This document shows, one piece after another, positions 8,825 through 17,673 of a DNA stretch of 64,000 nt. Made by a program: the position numbers and the translations under genes. The notes beneath the pieces are model-generated. The model was not told the DNA's origin. It made no database searches and saw only the letters and a list, made by a program, of their open reading frames with translations. The stretch's first letter is position 1, and every line of letters starts with the position of its first letter. Origin of the DNA: Saccharococcus thermophilus. Its GTDB lineage: Bacteria; Bacillota; Bacilli; Bacillales; Anoxybacillaceae. The stretch spans positions 2,480,001-2,544,000 of the forward strand of contig NZ_JAASRS010000001.1 of NCBI RefSeq assembly GCF_011761475.1. The letters run 5' to 3'.

Positions 8825-8861
8825 GGAGATAAAGAAAGCAACAGGAAAGGAGCTCATTTTC

Positions 8862-10286
8862 ATGCAGCAACCAAAGCTAGGATTATGGCTATTAACGGCG
8901 CTTGTCTTTGGCAATATGGTCGGTTCAGGAATTTTTATGCTTCCGCGCTCGCTCGCGGAAGCGGCAAGCCCGCTCGGCGTTATTTTCGCGTGGCTGTTAA
9001 CGGGCGCTGGCGTCTTAATGACGGCGCTTGTCTTTGGCAACTTGGCGATTCGCAAGCCGGAATTAAACGGTGGGCCGCAAATTTATGCAAAAGAATTGTT
9101 TCCAAAAGGATCGAACGTCTCGATTCTATCTGGCTTTATGTCCTCATGGGGATATTGGATCGGCAACTTCGCCGGCAACGTGGCAATTATTACGACATTC
9201 GCCAGCTATTTATCGACGTTTTTCCCCATTTTAACAAGCAAACAAACATTATTTACGATCGGTTCGCTTGACGTAAAACTAGGAAACTTCCTCACCTTTA
9301 CCGTTTGCACAGTGTTGCTTTGGGGCATGCATTTCATCATTTTGCGCGGCATTGAAAGTGCGGGAAAGCTGAACTTTCTCGCTACAGCGGCAAAAGTGCT
9401 TGGATTTTTCCTATTCATCGTCATTGCTTTATTTGCGTTTGACAAAAGCAACATCGGTTCGTTTGTTGCACCGCGCTATGATGGTGCAGGACATTCGATT
9501 GGATTATTAAGTCAAATCAAGAATGCGGCGGTGTCGACATTGTGGGCGTTTATCGGCGTCGAATCGGCGATTGTGTTTGCATCGCGCGCGCGCAAACAAG
9601 CCGATGTCAAACGCGCAACAATCCTTGGCTTGTTGATTGCCCTTGCAATTTATATCGGCATTAGTGTGCTTGTCATGGGAGTATTGCCGCAAAAAGAACT
9701 CATTCATTCGGAAAAACCGCTTGTTGATGCGATTGTTGCGATTTTAGGCCCAAGCGGCGGCTACGTTCTTGCGGGACTCGGCTTAATCAGCTTGCTCGGC
9801 TCGACACTTGGCTGGGTGCTGTTAAGCGCCGAAGTACCGTATCAGGCGGCAAAACAAGGTTTGTTTATTCCAGCATTTTTAAAGGAAAACAAAAAGAAAG
9901 TACCAAGCTTTTCTTTAGTTCTTTCGAATGGATTGGCGCAAATCTTTATTTTTTCGACGGTTTCCAACTCGATGTCAGCGGCGTTTGACTTTGTCATTTA
10001 CATCGCGACATTAGCGTATCTCGTCCCATATTTTATCGCTTCTGTCTTCCAATTAAAGCTGACGCTGACCGGCGAAACATACAAGGGTGCGGCACAGGGC
10101 CGCATGATCGATGGAATCGTTGCCGCTCTGGCTACCATTTATTCCGTCTGGGTCATCATCGCCGGCACCGCCGATATCAAAACGTTTATGCTTGGGGTTG
10201 TCCTGCTTTTAAGCGGCATTTTCTTCTACCCGCTAGTGAAAAAAGCGGCACAGCAAACAGCAGAAAAACAAAAAATGTCGGCATAA
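8862..10286 (+). CDS. yvsH: basic amino acid permease of the YvsH / arginine-ornithine antiporter type
   Basis: A 474-residue protein of the APC superfamily with about 12 hydrophobic segments. The first membrane segment carries GNMVGSGIFMLP, the substrate-binding loop of basic amino acid antiporters. Start at ATG 8862, with AAAGGAG 9 nt upstream; the in-frame ATG further up lies in the terminator. Control by a lysine riboswitch strongly suggests that lysine (or lysine exchange) is the physiological substrate, as proposed for YvsH. It is transcribed alone and ends at a strong terminator. Confidence 0.88.
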   Translation: MQQPKLGLWLLTALVFGNMVGSGIFMLPRSLAEAASPLGVIFAWLLTGAGVLMTALVFGNLAIRKPELNGGPQIYAKELFPKGSNVSILSGFMSSWGYWIGNFAGNVAIITTFASYLSTFFPILTSKQTLFTIGSLDVKLGNFLTFTVCTVLLWGMHFIILRGIESAGKLNFLATAAKVLGFFLFIVIALFAFDKSNIGSFVAPRYDGAGHSIGLLSQIKNAAVSTLWAFIGVESAIVFASRARKQADVKRATILGLLIALAIYIGISVLVMGVLPQKELIHSEKPLVDAIVAILGPSGGYVLAGLGLISLLGSTLGWVLLSAEVPYQAAKQGLFIPAFLKENKKKVPSFSLVLSNGLAQIFIFSTVSNSMSAAFDFVIYIATLAYLVPYFIASVFQLKLTLTGETYKGAAQGRMIDGIVAALATIYSVWVIIAGTADIKTFMLGVVLLLSGIFFYPLVKKAAQQTAEKQKMSA

Positions 10287-10291
10287 CGAAA

Positions 10292-10325
10292 ACGAACGTC
10301 CGAAAGCCGCGGACGTTCGTTTTTA
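10292..10325 (+). terminator. terminator of the lysine permease gene
   Basis: ACGAACGTCC and GGACGTTCGT form a 10-bp perfect stem, followed by a run of T. It overlaps the 3' end of the convergent peptidase E fragment by 3 bp. Confidence 0.9.
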
Positions 10326-10571
10326 TATTTTTCTCTTTTCCTCCCCATCAATCACCATTGCCTCCACATCGATAAAATCAACGGGCTGAATCCCCATCGA
10401 CTGAAAATCTTCTTTCGCCTTTCTAGCAAAGCGATTGTTTGATTTTTGTTCAGCAGCAGTTGTGATAATAGCCGTTTTCATCTTGTCAAAGTTCTGATCG
10501 CATAAGCGGATAAACGCTGTTTTCATTCGTTCACTATAAAAGCCAGCTGACATCAATAGCAATTTCGCCAT
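10323..10571 (-). pseudogene. peptidase E-like (S51) gene with internal deletion
   Basis: An 82-residue frame with a good start (AAGGGGGGAG before ATG). Residues 1-70 (MAKLLLMSAGF, IITTAAEQKSNN, PVDFIDVE) match the N-terminus of the peptidase E / glutamine amidotransferase-like family, which normally has about 200 residues. The last dozen residues, AMVIDGEEKRKI, look like the C-terminal strand of the same family. The simplest reading is an in-frame internal deletion that removed the catalytic serine and histidine. Any product would be inactive. That the tail is the genuine C-terminus is an inference. Confidence 0.6.
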
Positions 10572-10686
10572 CTCCCCCCTTTCGTCGTGACATGATCATT
10601 GCCGTTATTTTACCAAGTTTTAGAGGGAAAGGTAATTCATTTATCGAAATACTATAGAAAAATTTTTAATGAAGGAAGTGGGTTGG

Positions 10687-12702
10687 ATGAATTTACAGAA
10701 TGCAAAGAAAAAATTGCGCGGCATCACCTCAGAAGATTTGTTTCGCATCCGCTTTGTGAGCGACCCTCAATTCTCCCCAGATGGCGAGAAAGTTATCTTT
10801 GTACAAAAAACGATTGATGACGAGCAGGAATATCGCTCTCATCTTTTTCTCTTGACATTAGCGGATGGCAAAGTAAAACAATGGACGTTTGGAAAAGGAA
10901 AAGACGCTTTCCCGCGTTGGTCCCCGGATGGAAAAACGATCGCGTTTCTTTCCAACCGCTCCGACAAAACACAAATTTGGCTTCTTCCGACAGATGGCGG
11001 GGAAGCGCGCCAGTTAACCGCATTAAAAAACGGAGTGCGCCATCCGTGCTGGTCGCCGGATGGGCGGTTTCTCGTAGCACTCACTTCTCTTGGCAAGGAA
11101 GAAACGCTAGAAGAGCGCGAGGAGCAAAACAAAAAAGAGAAAGAAAAACGCAAACTGACACCGCTTATCGTAGATCGGCTACAATACAAATCCGATGCAG
11201 CGGGATTTCGCGATGATAAACAAGATGTACTCATTCGCATCAATGTAGAAACAGGCGAGATTCAAGCTCTGACAGACGGCGATGACGAAATCGGCTCATT
11301 TGCCATATCCCCTGACAGCAAAACAGTCGCATTTATCGCCAATCGAAGCGATGAGCCTGATTTTACGTTTACGCGCGATATATTTCTCCTTGATATCGAC
11401 AGCGGAAAAACGACAAAAATCACCGATGGAAAAGGTTTTTTCACTTCGCTGTCTTGGTCTCCGGACGGAAAAACGCTTGCGGCGATTGGGCATGAGCTCG
11501 AATATTTAGCCGCTACGTTAAATCGAGTTTGGATTTTTGATCTCGCTGGCGGAGAAAAACGGGCGCTTACCGCCGATTGGGATATGCATGTCGGTGATGC
11601 GATGGTAGGTGACATGCATTCCGATGCGCCAAGTCCTGGACTCATTTGGGATAAAGAAGGAAACGGTATGTATTTTCTTGCTTCCGAACGAGGGCGCGTC
11701 AACCTTTATCATGTAGCATTGGACGGAACAATTACACCATCTGTAGTCGGCGATTTCCATCTGTATGGATTAACGATTCACCCGCATCAACATATAGCGA
11801 TTGCGGCAATTAGCAAACCAACCTGTATCGGTGACTTATATACCGTTTCTCTTCACGATGGAAAACGAAACAAACTGACAAATGTGAATAAGGAGTTGGA
11901 AGACGAGATTGACCTTTCCGAACCGGAGGCATTCACCTATCCATCCCGTGATGGCTGGACCATTCAGGGCTGGCTGATGAAGCCCCCTCATCTCGAACAA
12001 GGACAAAAAGTGCCGCTCATCGTCGAAATTCACGGCGGTCCACACGCGATGTACGGTTTTACTTTTTTCCATGAAATGCAGGTGCTCGCGGGCAAAGGAT
12101 ATGCGGTGCTGTTTACAAATCCGCGCGGTAGCCACGGCTACGGCCAAACGTTTGTCAACGCGGTGCGCGGCGATTATGGCGGGATGGACTATGAAGACAT
12201 TATGAGCGGTGTCGATTATGTGCTCGAACATTTTGATTTTATCGATGAAACGCGCCTTGGCGTTACTGGCGGAAGCTACGGCGGATTTATGACAAACTGG
12301 ATCGTCGGACATACGGACCGCTTTAAAGCAGCAGTAACGCAGCGCTCGATTTCGAACTGGCTCAGCTTTTACGGCGTAAGTGACATCGGTTATTTCTTCA
12401 CAGAATGGGAAGTCGGCTGCAATGTGTGGGAAGATCCGGAACGGCTTTGGCATCATTCTCCGCTGAAATATGTAAAGAACATTCAAACTCCATTATTGAT
12501 TCTCCATAGCGAAAAGGATTACCGCTGCCCGATCGAACAAGCAGAACAGCTGTTTATCGCGCTGAAACATTTAAAACGGGAAACGAAGCTCGTCCGCTTC
12601 CCAGAAGCAAACCATGATCTTTCCCGCAGCGGTCCGCCGACTCTTCGCCTTGAACGGCTCCATCATATTGTCGGGTGGTTTGAACAATATTTGTCAATCT
12701 AG
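10687..12702 (+). CDS. yuxL: S9-family acylaminoacyl peptidase (YuxL-like)
   Basis: A 671-residue serine peptidase. The N-terminal part holds repeated beta-propeller blades with WSPDGK motifs; the C-terminal alpha/beta-hydrolase domain starts near residue 430. Catalytic Ser530 is in GGSYGGF, Asp611 in SEKDYRCP, His643 in EANHD; HGGPH supplies the oxyanion region. I take the ATG at 10687 (GGAAGTGG upstream); an ATG 18 bp earlier has poorer spacing. It probably trims peptides in the cytosol, since no signal peptide is seen. A group II intron remnant begins right at its stop codon, and a decayed copy of its last 200 bp lies at 14197. Confidence 0.88.
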   Translation: MNLQNAKKKLRGITSEDLFRIRFVSDPQFSPDGEKVIFVQKTIDDEQEYRSHLFLLTLADGKVKQWTFGKGKDAFPRWSPDGKTIAFLSNRSDKTQIWLLPTDGGEARQLTALKNGVRHPCWSPDGRFLVALTSLGKEETLEEREEQNKKEKEKRKLTPLIVDRLQYKSDAAGFRDDKQDVLIRINVETGEIQALTDGDDEIGSFAISPDSKTVAFIANRSDEPDFTFTRDIFLLDIDSGKTTKITDGKGFFTSLSWSPDGKTLAAIGHELEYLAATLNRVWIFDLAGGEKRALTADWDMHVGDAMVGDMHSDAPSPGLIWDKEGNGMYFLASERGRVNLYHVALDGTITPSVVGDFHLYGLTIHPHQHIAIAAISKPTCIGDLYTVSLHDGKRNKLTNVNKELEDEIDLSEPEAFTYPSRDGWTIQGWLMKPPHLEQGQKVPLIVEIHGGPHAMYGFTFFHEMQVLAGKGYAVLFTNPRGSHGYGQTFVNAVRGDYGGMDYEDIMSGVDYVLEHFDFIDETRLGVTGGSYGGFMTNWIVGHTDRFKAAVTQRSISNWLSFYGVSDIGYFFTEWEVGCNVWEDPERLWHHSPLKYVKNIQTPLLILHSEKDYRCPIEQAEQLFIALKHLKRETKLVRFPEANHDLSRSGPPTLRLERLHHIVGWFEQYLSI

Positions 12703-13103
12703 TAAGAGAAGGGAACTAACCCTCGTTCTCTCACACCACCGTACGTACCGTTCGGTATACAGCGGTTCCATTAAGTCTGACGTCCGTTGACGAAGACTCT
12801 TCAGCCCTTGGCGCTCCCAATAAGAGTTTCCAAGGGCTTTATGCAAGATGGGACTAGCGGCTACTCTCCAAATATTTCTTCTGAGTGTTTCCCCATTCAT
12901 ATGCCATCTGCTTGGCACTCCTAAACTTTGCAGTTTTCGGACTCTTCTTGGGAGTTTCCACTCTTCCATTGGCACATGGACCGAAAGTTTGCCGCCCGCA
13001 ACATCAGCTTTCGCGTCACCACGGACACCTTTGAGCTAACTGCTACTTCTGCCTTCGCAGCTCGCGACTTTCACCCTATAGACTAACCCCATGCCGGGCG
13101 CAC
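12702..13103 (-). mobile_element. group II intron remnant, internally deleted
   Basis: Read on the minus strand, it starts GTGCGCCCGGCATGGGG, followed by the conserved GGGTGAAAGTC and GAAGGCAGAAGTAGC blocks of domain I. It ends with a domain V/VI-like region (GAACCGC..GTACGTACGGTGGTGTG) and finishes in TTAC. Between them only the last ~90 codons of the intron maturase survive (12975 down to about 12697: RRVRKLQSLGVPSRW, RRNIWRVAASPIL, GNSYWERQGLKSL). The whole is about 0.4 kb, against about 1.9 kb for an intact intron. The 5' end abuts the T-run of the ykwD terminator, the insertion habit of class C introns. Confidence 0.8.
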
Positions 13104-13104
13104 G

Positions 13105-13142
13105 AAAAAACCACACCACTAATGCCTTCCTTAGTGGTGTGG
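13105..13142 (-). terminator. terminator of ykwD
   Basis: A 12-bp perfect stem, CCACACCACTAA with TTAGTGGTGTGG, and six T on the transcribed (minus) strand. The group II intron remnant begins one base further on. Confidence 0.9.
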
Positions 13143-13159
13143 CGCAGAAACGTTGGTCC

Positions 13160-13885
13160 TTATTTTCTGATAAATTGTTGTGTCCAGATGTACCCGTTTT
13201 CTTCAAAACCTACTCCGATATGAGTGTAGTTTCTGTTCAAAATATTTGCCCGATGGCCTTCGCTATTCATCCAAGCTGCCACTACTTCTTGCGGAGTCCG
13301 TTGTCCCATTGCAATATTTTCTCCAGCGGCTGTATAAGAAATGCCGAATTTTTTCATCATGTCAAACGGAGAGCCATATGTCGGACTGTTATGGGAGAAA
13401 TAATGGTTCACGGCCATGTCTCTTGATTTTTCACGGGCCACCTTGCTTAACGCTAAATCGACCTTTAAAGACGGCAAACCATATTTCGCTCTTTCTTTGT
13501 TCGTTAAATCTACTACTTGTTGTTCATAAGCATTTAATCCTGCTTCATTATTTACTTTTTGGGTTTGACTTGGTGCAGGCGCCTGCACTGCTGGCTTGCT
13601 TACAGGAGCATGTACATTCGCTGATGGTGTTTGGACAGTAGTTGTGGCTGGCTTTTGCTGCACCAGTTTTGCCACTTCCGCATTTCCTGTTTGATCTAAA
13701 ATAAACTGCAACCATTTTTCGATATCTTGAATGCTAGATGGATAGACAGTATAGTTAACTTCATAGTTTTTCATCGCTGGACATGGAGCAGGCCCAGCCG
13801 CTTCCGTTTTCGCTGTATTCGCTGTAAAAGATGCTCCTAAAATCGCTAAAGATGCAGCAAGTGAAAATACGACTTTTTTGTTCAT
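13160..13885 (-). CDS. ykwD: secreted CAP-domain protein YkwD
   Basis: A 241-residue protein. A signal peptide (MNKKVVFSLAASLAILGAS, cleavage likely near TEAAG) is followed by a spacer with an uncharacterised N-terminal part, a proline/alanine/threonine linker (about 85-120), and a CAP/SCP domain (about 125-241) with LTNKERAKYGLPSL, HYFSHNSPT, AGENIAMG and WMNSEGHRANILN. Start at ATG 13885 behind GAGGAGGAG. YkwD-type proteins are exported and found in Bacillus spores and envelopes; their enzymatic role is unknown. In B. subtilis ykwD lies in the mhqR region, which agrees with the neighbours here. Confidence 0.9.
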   Translation of the reverse strand: MNKKVVFSLAASLAILGASFTANTAKTEAAGPAPCPAMKNYEVNYTVYPSSIQDIEKWLQFILDQTGNAEVAKLVQQKPATTTVQTPSANVHAPVSKPAVQAPAPSQTQKVNNEAGLNAYEQQVVDLTNKERAKYGLPSLKVDLALSKVAREKSRDMAVNHYFSHNSPTYGSPFDMMKKFGISYTAAGENIAMGQRTPQEVVAAWMNSEGHRANILNRNYTHIGVGFEENGYIWTQQFIRK

Positions 13886-14196
13886 GGTTTCTCCTCCTCC
13901 AATCTCAACCTTGCTTGCACATACATCATAACACGAGTTTTTTGTAATATTTCTGTATAAATATGGAAATTGGATTTGTTTACCATTCGTTCCTGAAAAA
14001 AAGATTTTTTTCAGGAAAAAAATCCAGGCTGATCCCTGACGAAAACTAGGATTGTAAAAAAACATCTTTCATGGGTATTAAATACTATTTTTCTATTAAT
14101 ATATATCTCTGCTATATATTACTTAAAAATAAAGGTTGACAAAGTTTAAGAAAAGGATAAAAATTAACATTTTTTACGATCATGTTACAATACAGC
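13886..14196. other. AT-rich upstream region of ykwD
   Basis: No gene is visible in 311 bp. The part next to ykwD should hold its promoter, but I cannot settle on one pair of hexamers. The part near 14197 leads directly into the decayed yuxL fragment. Confidence 0.4.
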
Positions 14197-14369
14197 ATTC
14201 CAACTCCATTATTGATTCTCCATAGCGAAAAAGATTACCGCTGCCCGATCGAACATCGTGCCGAAACATTTGAAGCGGGAAACGGAGCCATAATTTGTCC
14301 CGCAGCGGCCCGCTGGCTCTTCTCTCTGAGCGGCTCTATCCTATTGTTGGGTGGTTTGAACAATATTTG
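14197..14369 (+). pseudogene. decayed copy of the yuxL 3' end
   Basis: The stretch begins ATTCCAACTCCATTATTGAT and continues almost identically to 12481-12540 of yuxL (TPLLILHSEKDYRCPIE in translation). It then accumulates deletions but is still aligned at the end (GGGTGGTTTGAACAATATTTG). No start or intact frame exists. It is a partial duplicate or the remains of an older yuxL tail, lying on the other side of ykwD. Confidence 0.88.
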
Positions 14370-14371
14370 GC

Positions 14372-14405
14372 ATAAAACAAGAGTCCCCGTAATCAGGGCT
14401 CTTGT
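14372..14405 (-). terminator. terminator of pduL
   Basis: ACAAGAGTCCC and GGGCTCTTGT form a stem with one bulged T, followed by TTTT on the minus strand. It sits 12 bp behind the pduL stop. Confidence 0.8.
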
Positions 14406-14417
14406 TGCGATAGATAT

Positions 14418-14984
14418 TTATGGAATTAACTCGACGTAATCGCCTGTCTTCAGCCCTGCCGCGTTCGCTTCGTCTGTATCAATATGCATATCGAGCGCGA
14501 AGTTTTCACTGACGCGGACGATGACCTCATCGAAAATTAAGGCGCGCTCCCCTTCTGTTTTCACTTTTACGACTTGTTTGTCTTTTACTCCGAACGTTTC
14601 CGCATCTTTTGGAGTCATATGGATATGGCGCTTGGCAATAATCACGCCTTTATCAACGGTCACCGTCCCTTTTGGACCATGGATCGTAATCCCAGGAGTT
14701 CCTTCAATGTCTCCGGAAAGGCGAATAGGTGGCTGCACCCCTAGCTTAAAACTGTCCGTCTTGGAAATTTCCAGCTGTGTCATCGAACGGACAGGGCCTA
14801 ACACGCGGACATTTTCGATTTTTCCTTTCGGCCCTTCGACGGTCACCGTTTCATTGGCAGCAAACTGCCCTGGTTGCGACAATGGCTTCAGCAACGTTAA
14901 TTCCGCACCTTCGCCAAACAATTGCGCTAGATGCTCATTCGATAAATGAATATGGCGATTCGATACTCCAATAGGAATCATCAT
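14418..14984 (-). CDS. pduL: phosphate propanoyltransferase / phosphotransacylase PduL
   Basis: A 188-residue enzyme that exchanges phosphate and CoA on short acyl groups. Two PduL repeats are visible: IPIGVSNRHIHLS near the start and GVIIAKRHIHMTP in the middle, whose histidines bind the two zinc ions, plus LDMHIDTDEANAAG near the end. I choose the ATG at 14984 (GGAGGAGG 5 nt upstream); the ATG at 14981 is equally possible and the GTG at 14990 is too close. No microcompartment genes are nearby and there is no N-terminal targeting extension, so it likely works free in the cytosol on acetyl or propanoyl phosphate. Confidence 0.9.
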   Translation of the reverse strand: MMIPIGVSNRHIHLSNEHLAQLFGEGAELTLLKPLSQPGQFAANETVTVEGPKGKIENVRVLGPVRSMTQLEISKTDSFKLGVQPPIRLSGDIEGTPGITIHGPKGTVTVDKGVIIAKRHIHMTPKDAETFGVKDKQVVKVKTEGERALIFDEVIVRVSENFALDMHIDTDEANAAGLKTGDYVELIP

Positions 14985-15070
14985 CAGCACCTCCTCCTTT
15001 TATAGATTATCCATTTTTTAAAAAAATAAGTGGCTGCTTATGGCAGCCACTTATGTTCGACGATCGCAAA

Positions 15071-15514
15071 CTATTCCTTTTTTGCTCCGTATCCCAATTT
15101 TTTCAATAACGAAATAGCCTGTTCCTTTTCCTCGGCAGTTAAGCCGGAAACGATTTCGTGAATCGTCTGCGCATGCTCCGGAAAAACCTTTTCGATAAAC
15201 GTTCTTCCCTTTTCCGTGATCGAAGCATACGTGACGCGGCGGTCTTTCTCGCATGCCCTTCGTACAATCAATCCTTTATTTTCGAGCTTATCGACCACAT
15301 AGGTAATGCTTCCGCTCGCGAGCAAAATTTTCTCCCCGATTTGCTGCAGCGGCTGATCCCCTTTATGGTAAAGCAGCTCTAACACGGCAAATTCGGTTGG
15401 ATTGACGCCGAACGATTGAATCGATTTATTCACTTGGTCACTGACAGACCGATATGCTCTTGATAAAACGATAAACAATTTTAATGATTGTTTAATGTCC
15501 TTCTCCTTCTCCAT
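15071..15514 (-). CDS. mhqR: MarR-family regulator, MhqR-like
   Basis: A 147-residue winged-helix repressor. The recognition region LQQIGEKILLASGSITYVVDKLENKG and the start KQSLKLFIVLSRAYRSV closely resemble MhqR (YkvE) of B. subtilis, which senses quinones and represses dioxygenase and reductase genes. The location beside the mtn cluster and ykwD is also that of mhqR in B. subtilis. No regulated dioxygenase or azoreductase gene lies in the window, so its targets must be elsewhere. The symbol is by resemblance from memory. Confidence 0.75.
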   Translation of the reverse strand: MEKEKDIKQSLKLFIVLSRAYRSVSDQVNKSIQSFGVNPTEFAVLELLYHKGDQPLQQIGEKILLASGSITYVVDKLENKGLIVRRACEKDRRVTYASITEKGRTFIEKVFPEHAQTIHEIVSGLTAEEKEQAISLLKKLGYGAKKE

Positions 15515-15769
15515 TCACAATCAAACCCTTTTGTCGCTAAATTTATAAACTCGCAAAACACCGCTTTCTTACTTGCATTATACTTTAACTATTTGATACG
15601 GCGCAAATGTTTTTTCAAGCAACATGGGCGACGTCATACTCGTCATTTGGCGATTTTTCCGCAGGAGCGATGCGGTTTATTATTATAAAGAATAGTTTCT
15701 GGAATACCAAGGAGGGAGGCAGAAAGGAGCGGACATCCACCTATTCGTTTATCATCGGCATATATTTAT
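15515..15769. other. intergenic region between mhqR and mtnD
   Basis: No gene or conserved RNA is visible in 255 bp. On the minus strand a TATAAT hexamer upstream of mhqR (about 15575-15585) could be its promoter, but no good -35 box is in register. Confidence 0.4.
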
Positions 15770-15803
15770 AAAACAACCCCCTGCCCGAAGGAGACAGGGG
15801 GTT
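15770..15803 (-). terminator. terminator of the mtnWXBD operon
   Basis: AACCCCCTG and CAGGGGGTT (9-bp perfect stem), then GTTTTAT on the minus strand, just behind mtnD. Confidence 0.9.
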
Positions 15804-15810
15804 ATCGCCA

Positions 15811-16353
15811 TTATTGGCCTACTTCTTCTTTTTCTTCATACGGATGGGCGACCCAGCCGGACGGGTCGATAAACAGGCGGACAGCGACGACTTGGCGGTC
15901 GTCCATTAAGGTGAAATAATGCGGGTTACCTTCCGGCACGGAAATGACATCGCCTGCTTCAAGTTCGACATCAAAATAGCCGGTTTCGCTGTCTCCTTTG
16001 ATGATAAAAATGCCATGGCCAGCAGTAATAGCGCGCACTTCGTCTTCCGTATGAATGTGCACTTGTTCAAACTTTTTCAACAGTTCATCCAAATTTGGCG
16101 TCGCATCCGATAAGGCGACGATATCCCACGTTTTGTAGCCTCTTCTCGCCGCTAAATCTTCAATTTCTTCTTTAAACGTCGCCAAAATTTCCTCTTTTTC
16201 TTCGTCGGTCAATACATATTTGTCGCGCAAATGTTCCGGCAGTTTGTTAATGTCCCAATGCTCATACAACACACCTTGTTTGTTTAAAAAGCTGCGGACA
16301 TTTTCATCCCCTTCAATCACTTCTCCTGTTTTTCTCACTTTGATTACTGCCAT
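15811..16353 (-). CDS. mtnD: acireductone dioxygenase
   Basis: A 180-residue cupin enzyme, the last oxidative step of methionine salvage. It turns acireductone plus O2 into 2-keto-4-methylthiobutyrate and formate (Fe form), or methylthiopropionate, CO and formate (Ni form). The metal ligands are visible as His99, His101, Glu105 (HIHTEDE) and His145 (GNPHYF). It is the last gene of the operon mtnW-mtnX-mtnB-mtnD. The start ATG follows AGGGGGAAA. The product is reaminated to methionine by MtnE, encoded just upstream. Confidence 0.95.
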   Translation of the reverse strand: MAVIKVRKTGEVIEGDENVRSFLNKQGVLYEHWDINKLPEHLRDKYVLTDEEKEEILATFKEEIEDLAARRGYKTWDIVALSDATPNLDELLKKFEQVHIHTEDEVRAITAGHGIFIIKGDSETGYFDVELEAGDVISVPEGNPHYFTLMDDRQVVAVRLFIDPSGWVAHPYEEKEEVGQ

Positions 16354-16381
16354 TGGAATTTCCCCCTATCAATTTTATGGT

Positions 16382-17017
16382 TTAATCAACCGGCAGCACA
16401 GCGGCCTGCTTCAGCAGCAGACACTTGACGTGCCAGCTGAATAAAAACTCCCACGCTTCTAAAAACTTCTTTGCCTCAAACGCGTCCCGCCCCCATACGG
16501 TAATGCCGTGGTTGCGGATCAACACCGCGCCAGCATCTCCGTTGACATGCTTGGCGAATTCTTTAGCCAGCGCCGGAATGTGCGCGTAATTTGGAATAAT
16601 TGGGATGCGGACCGGCGCATCTTCTTCCCACAGCCCGAACGCTTTAATGATTTCCTGCCCAGAAAACGCGACCTCTCCTTTATCCCCGTACAGCTCGGAA
16701 ATAATATTATTGTCGATCGTATGGACGTGGAGGCAGCAACCGGCATTTGTCCGATTGTAAATTTCCACGTGCAGCAGCGTTTCCGCGGACGGCTTTAAAT
16801 TTGTATCCTCGATCGGCTTTCCAAAAGCGTCGACAAGCAAAAAATCTTCCTCTGTTTGCTTGCGTTTGTCCTTGCCGCTTGCGGTGACGAGGAAAGTAAG
16901 CGGATCCTCCGTCACCTTGATGGACAAGTTGCCGCTCGTAGCGAAAAACCAATCGCGCGCCGCCAGCTCTGCTTTGACTTCGGCCAGCTCCCTCCATTTT
17001 TTCACAACGATGCTCAT
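16382..17017 (-). CDS. mtnB: methylthioribulose-1-phosphate dehydratase
   Basis: A 211-residue class II aldolase-like zinc enzyme that dehydrates methylthioribulose 1-phosphate to the diketo compound used by MtnW. The zinc ligands His97 and His99 (CLHVHT) and His170 (RNHGIT) are present, as is the SGNLS phosphate-binding loop. The ATG at 17017 overlaps the mtnX stop (ATGA). The frame runs 28 codons further upstream inside mtnX, but that part has no family match. The C-terminus carries a short tail rich in W, C and L beyond the usual helix. Confidence 0.95.
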   Translation of the reverse strand: MSIVVKKWRELAEVKAELAARDWFFATSGNLSIKVTEDPLTFLVTASGKDKRKQTEEDFLLVDAFGKPIEDTNLKPSAETLLHVEIYNRTNAGCCLHVHTIDNNIISELYGDKGEVAFSGQEIIKAFGLWEEDAPVRIPIIPNYAHIPALAKEFAKHVNGDAGAVLIRNHGITVWGRDAFEAKKFLEAWEFLFSWHVKCLLLKQAAVLPVD

Positions 17018-17673
17018 ACGTTTACCTCCATCGTCTGCAAAAAATGAATGACATCGAAAAACGTTGTAAACGGCGTGTGCGGAAGACCGAGCTCTTGACA
17101 CTTTTGCAGCAGGAAGTCGCGGGCGAGGACGTGGTCAGCCCGTTTCGCCACTTCCAAATCCGTAATCGAATCGCCGATCACGATGTGAAATGCATCCGGC
17201 ACCGCCAGTTTTCTCAGCAAAGACGGCTTGCAGCAGCCGCAGCCGTTTTGACACTGGTCATCACACGCATGCGGCCATGTGATTCGGATCGTCTCGCCGC
17301 TGAAATCAGAGCCGTTGCAAAAGATGCGCTCTTTGTCGACCAGCCCTTCTAACAGCGGATAGACAAAAAAGTCGATGCCACCGCTGACAATATAAAGCGG
17401 AATGTCGTGCTCTTTCGTAAATGCGACAAATTCGCGAAACCCATCGCGAAGGCGGGCAGTCTGCAAAATGAAATCCGTGATTTCCTCCTTCCGGCTCGAT
17501 GGGAGCAGGGAAAACATTTTCCCCACTCCTTCCTGCACGGAGATGCGCTGCGCCAATATATCGTCTTTTAACGATTCCCACTCGGGCGGCGCAAACTGCT
17601 TCATAATCGCGATAATGTTGTCATTGTCCGTAATCGTTCCGTCAAAATCACAAAAGATCACTCGTTTGGTCAT
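17014..17673 (-). CDS. mtnX: 2-hydroxy-3-keto-5-methylthiopentenyl-1-phosphate phosphatase
   Basis: A 219-residue HAD-type phosphatase. The nucleophile motif is CDFDGTIT (Asp9, Asp11), the second motif YIVSGG, and the last motif [11 protein letters not shown]. It removes phosphate from the enol made by MtnW to give acireductone. A cysteine-rich stretch, [13 protein letters not shown] (about 145-157), is a family trait. ATGA overlaps join it to both mtnW upstream and mtnB downstream. Confidence 0.95.
   Translation of the reverse strand: MTKRVIFCDFDGTITDNDNIIAIMKQFAPPEWESLKDDILAQRISVQEGVGKMFSLLPSSRKEEITDFILQTARLRDGFREFVAFTKEHDIPLYIVSGGIDFFVYPLLEGLVDKERIFCNGSDFSGETIRITWPHACDDQCQNGCGCCKPSLLRKLAVPDAFHIVIGDSITDLEVAKRADHVLARDFLLQKCQELGLPHTPFTTFFDVIHFLQTMEVNV

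Noticed and set aside
8436-8870. N-terminal extension of the oligoendopeptidase (145 codons)
   Set aside because: The extension is antisense to the lysine riboswitch and its promoter. TTG at 8435 with an ideal ribosome binding site gives the family length.
8753-9271. Plus-strand open frame starting in the riboswitch
   Set aside because: Out of frame with the permease gene, which has membrane helices and a proper start at 8862.
11836-12486. Open frame of 216 codons on the minus strand
   Set aside because: Antisense to the catalytic domain of the YuxL-type peptidase; arises from its GC-rich third positions.
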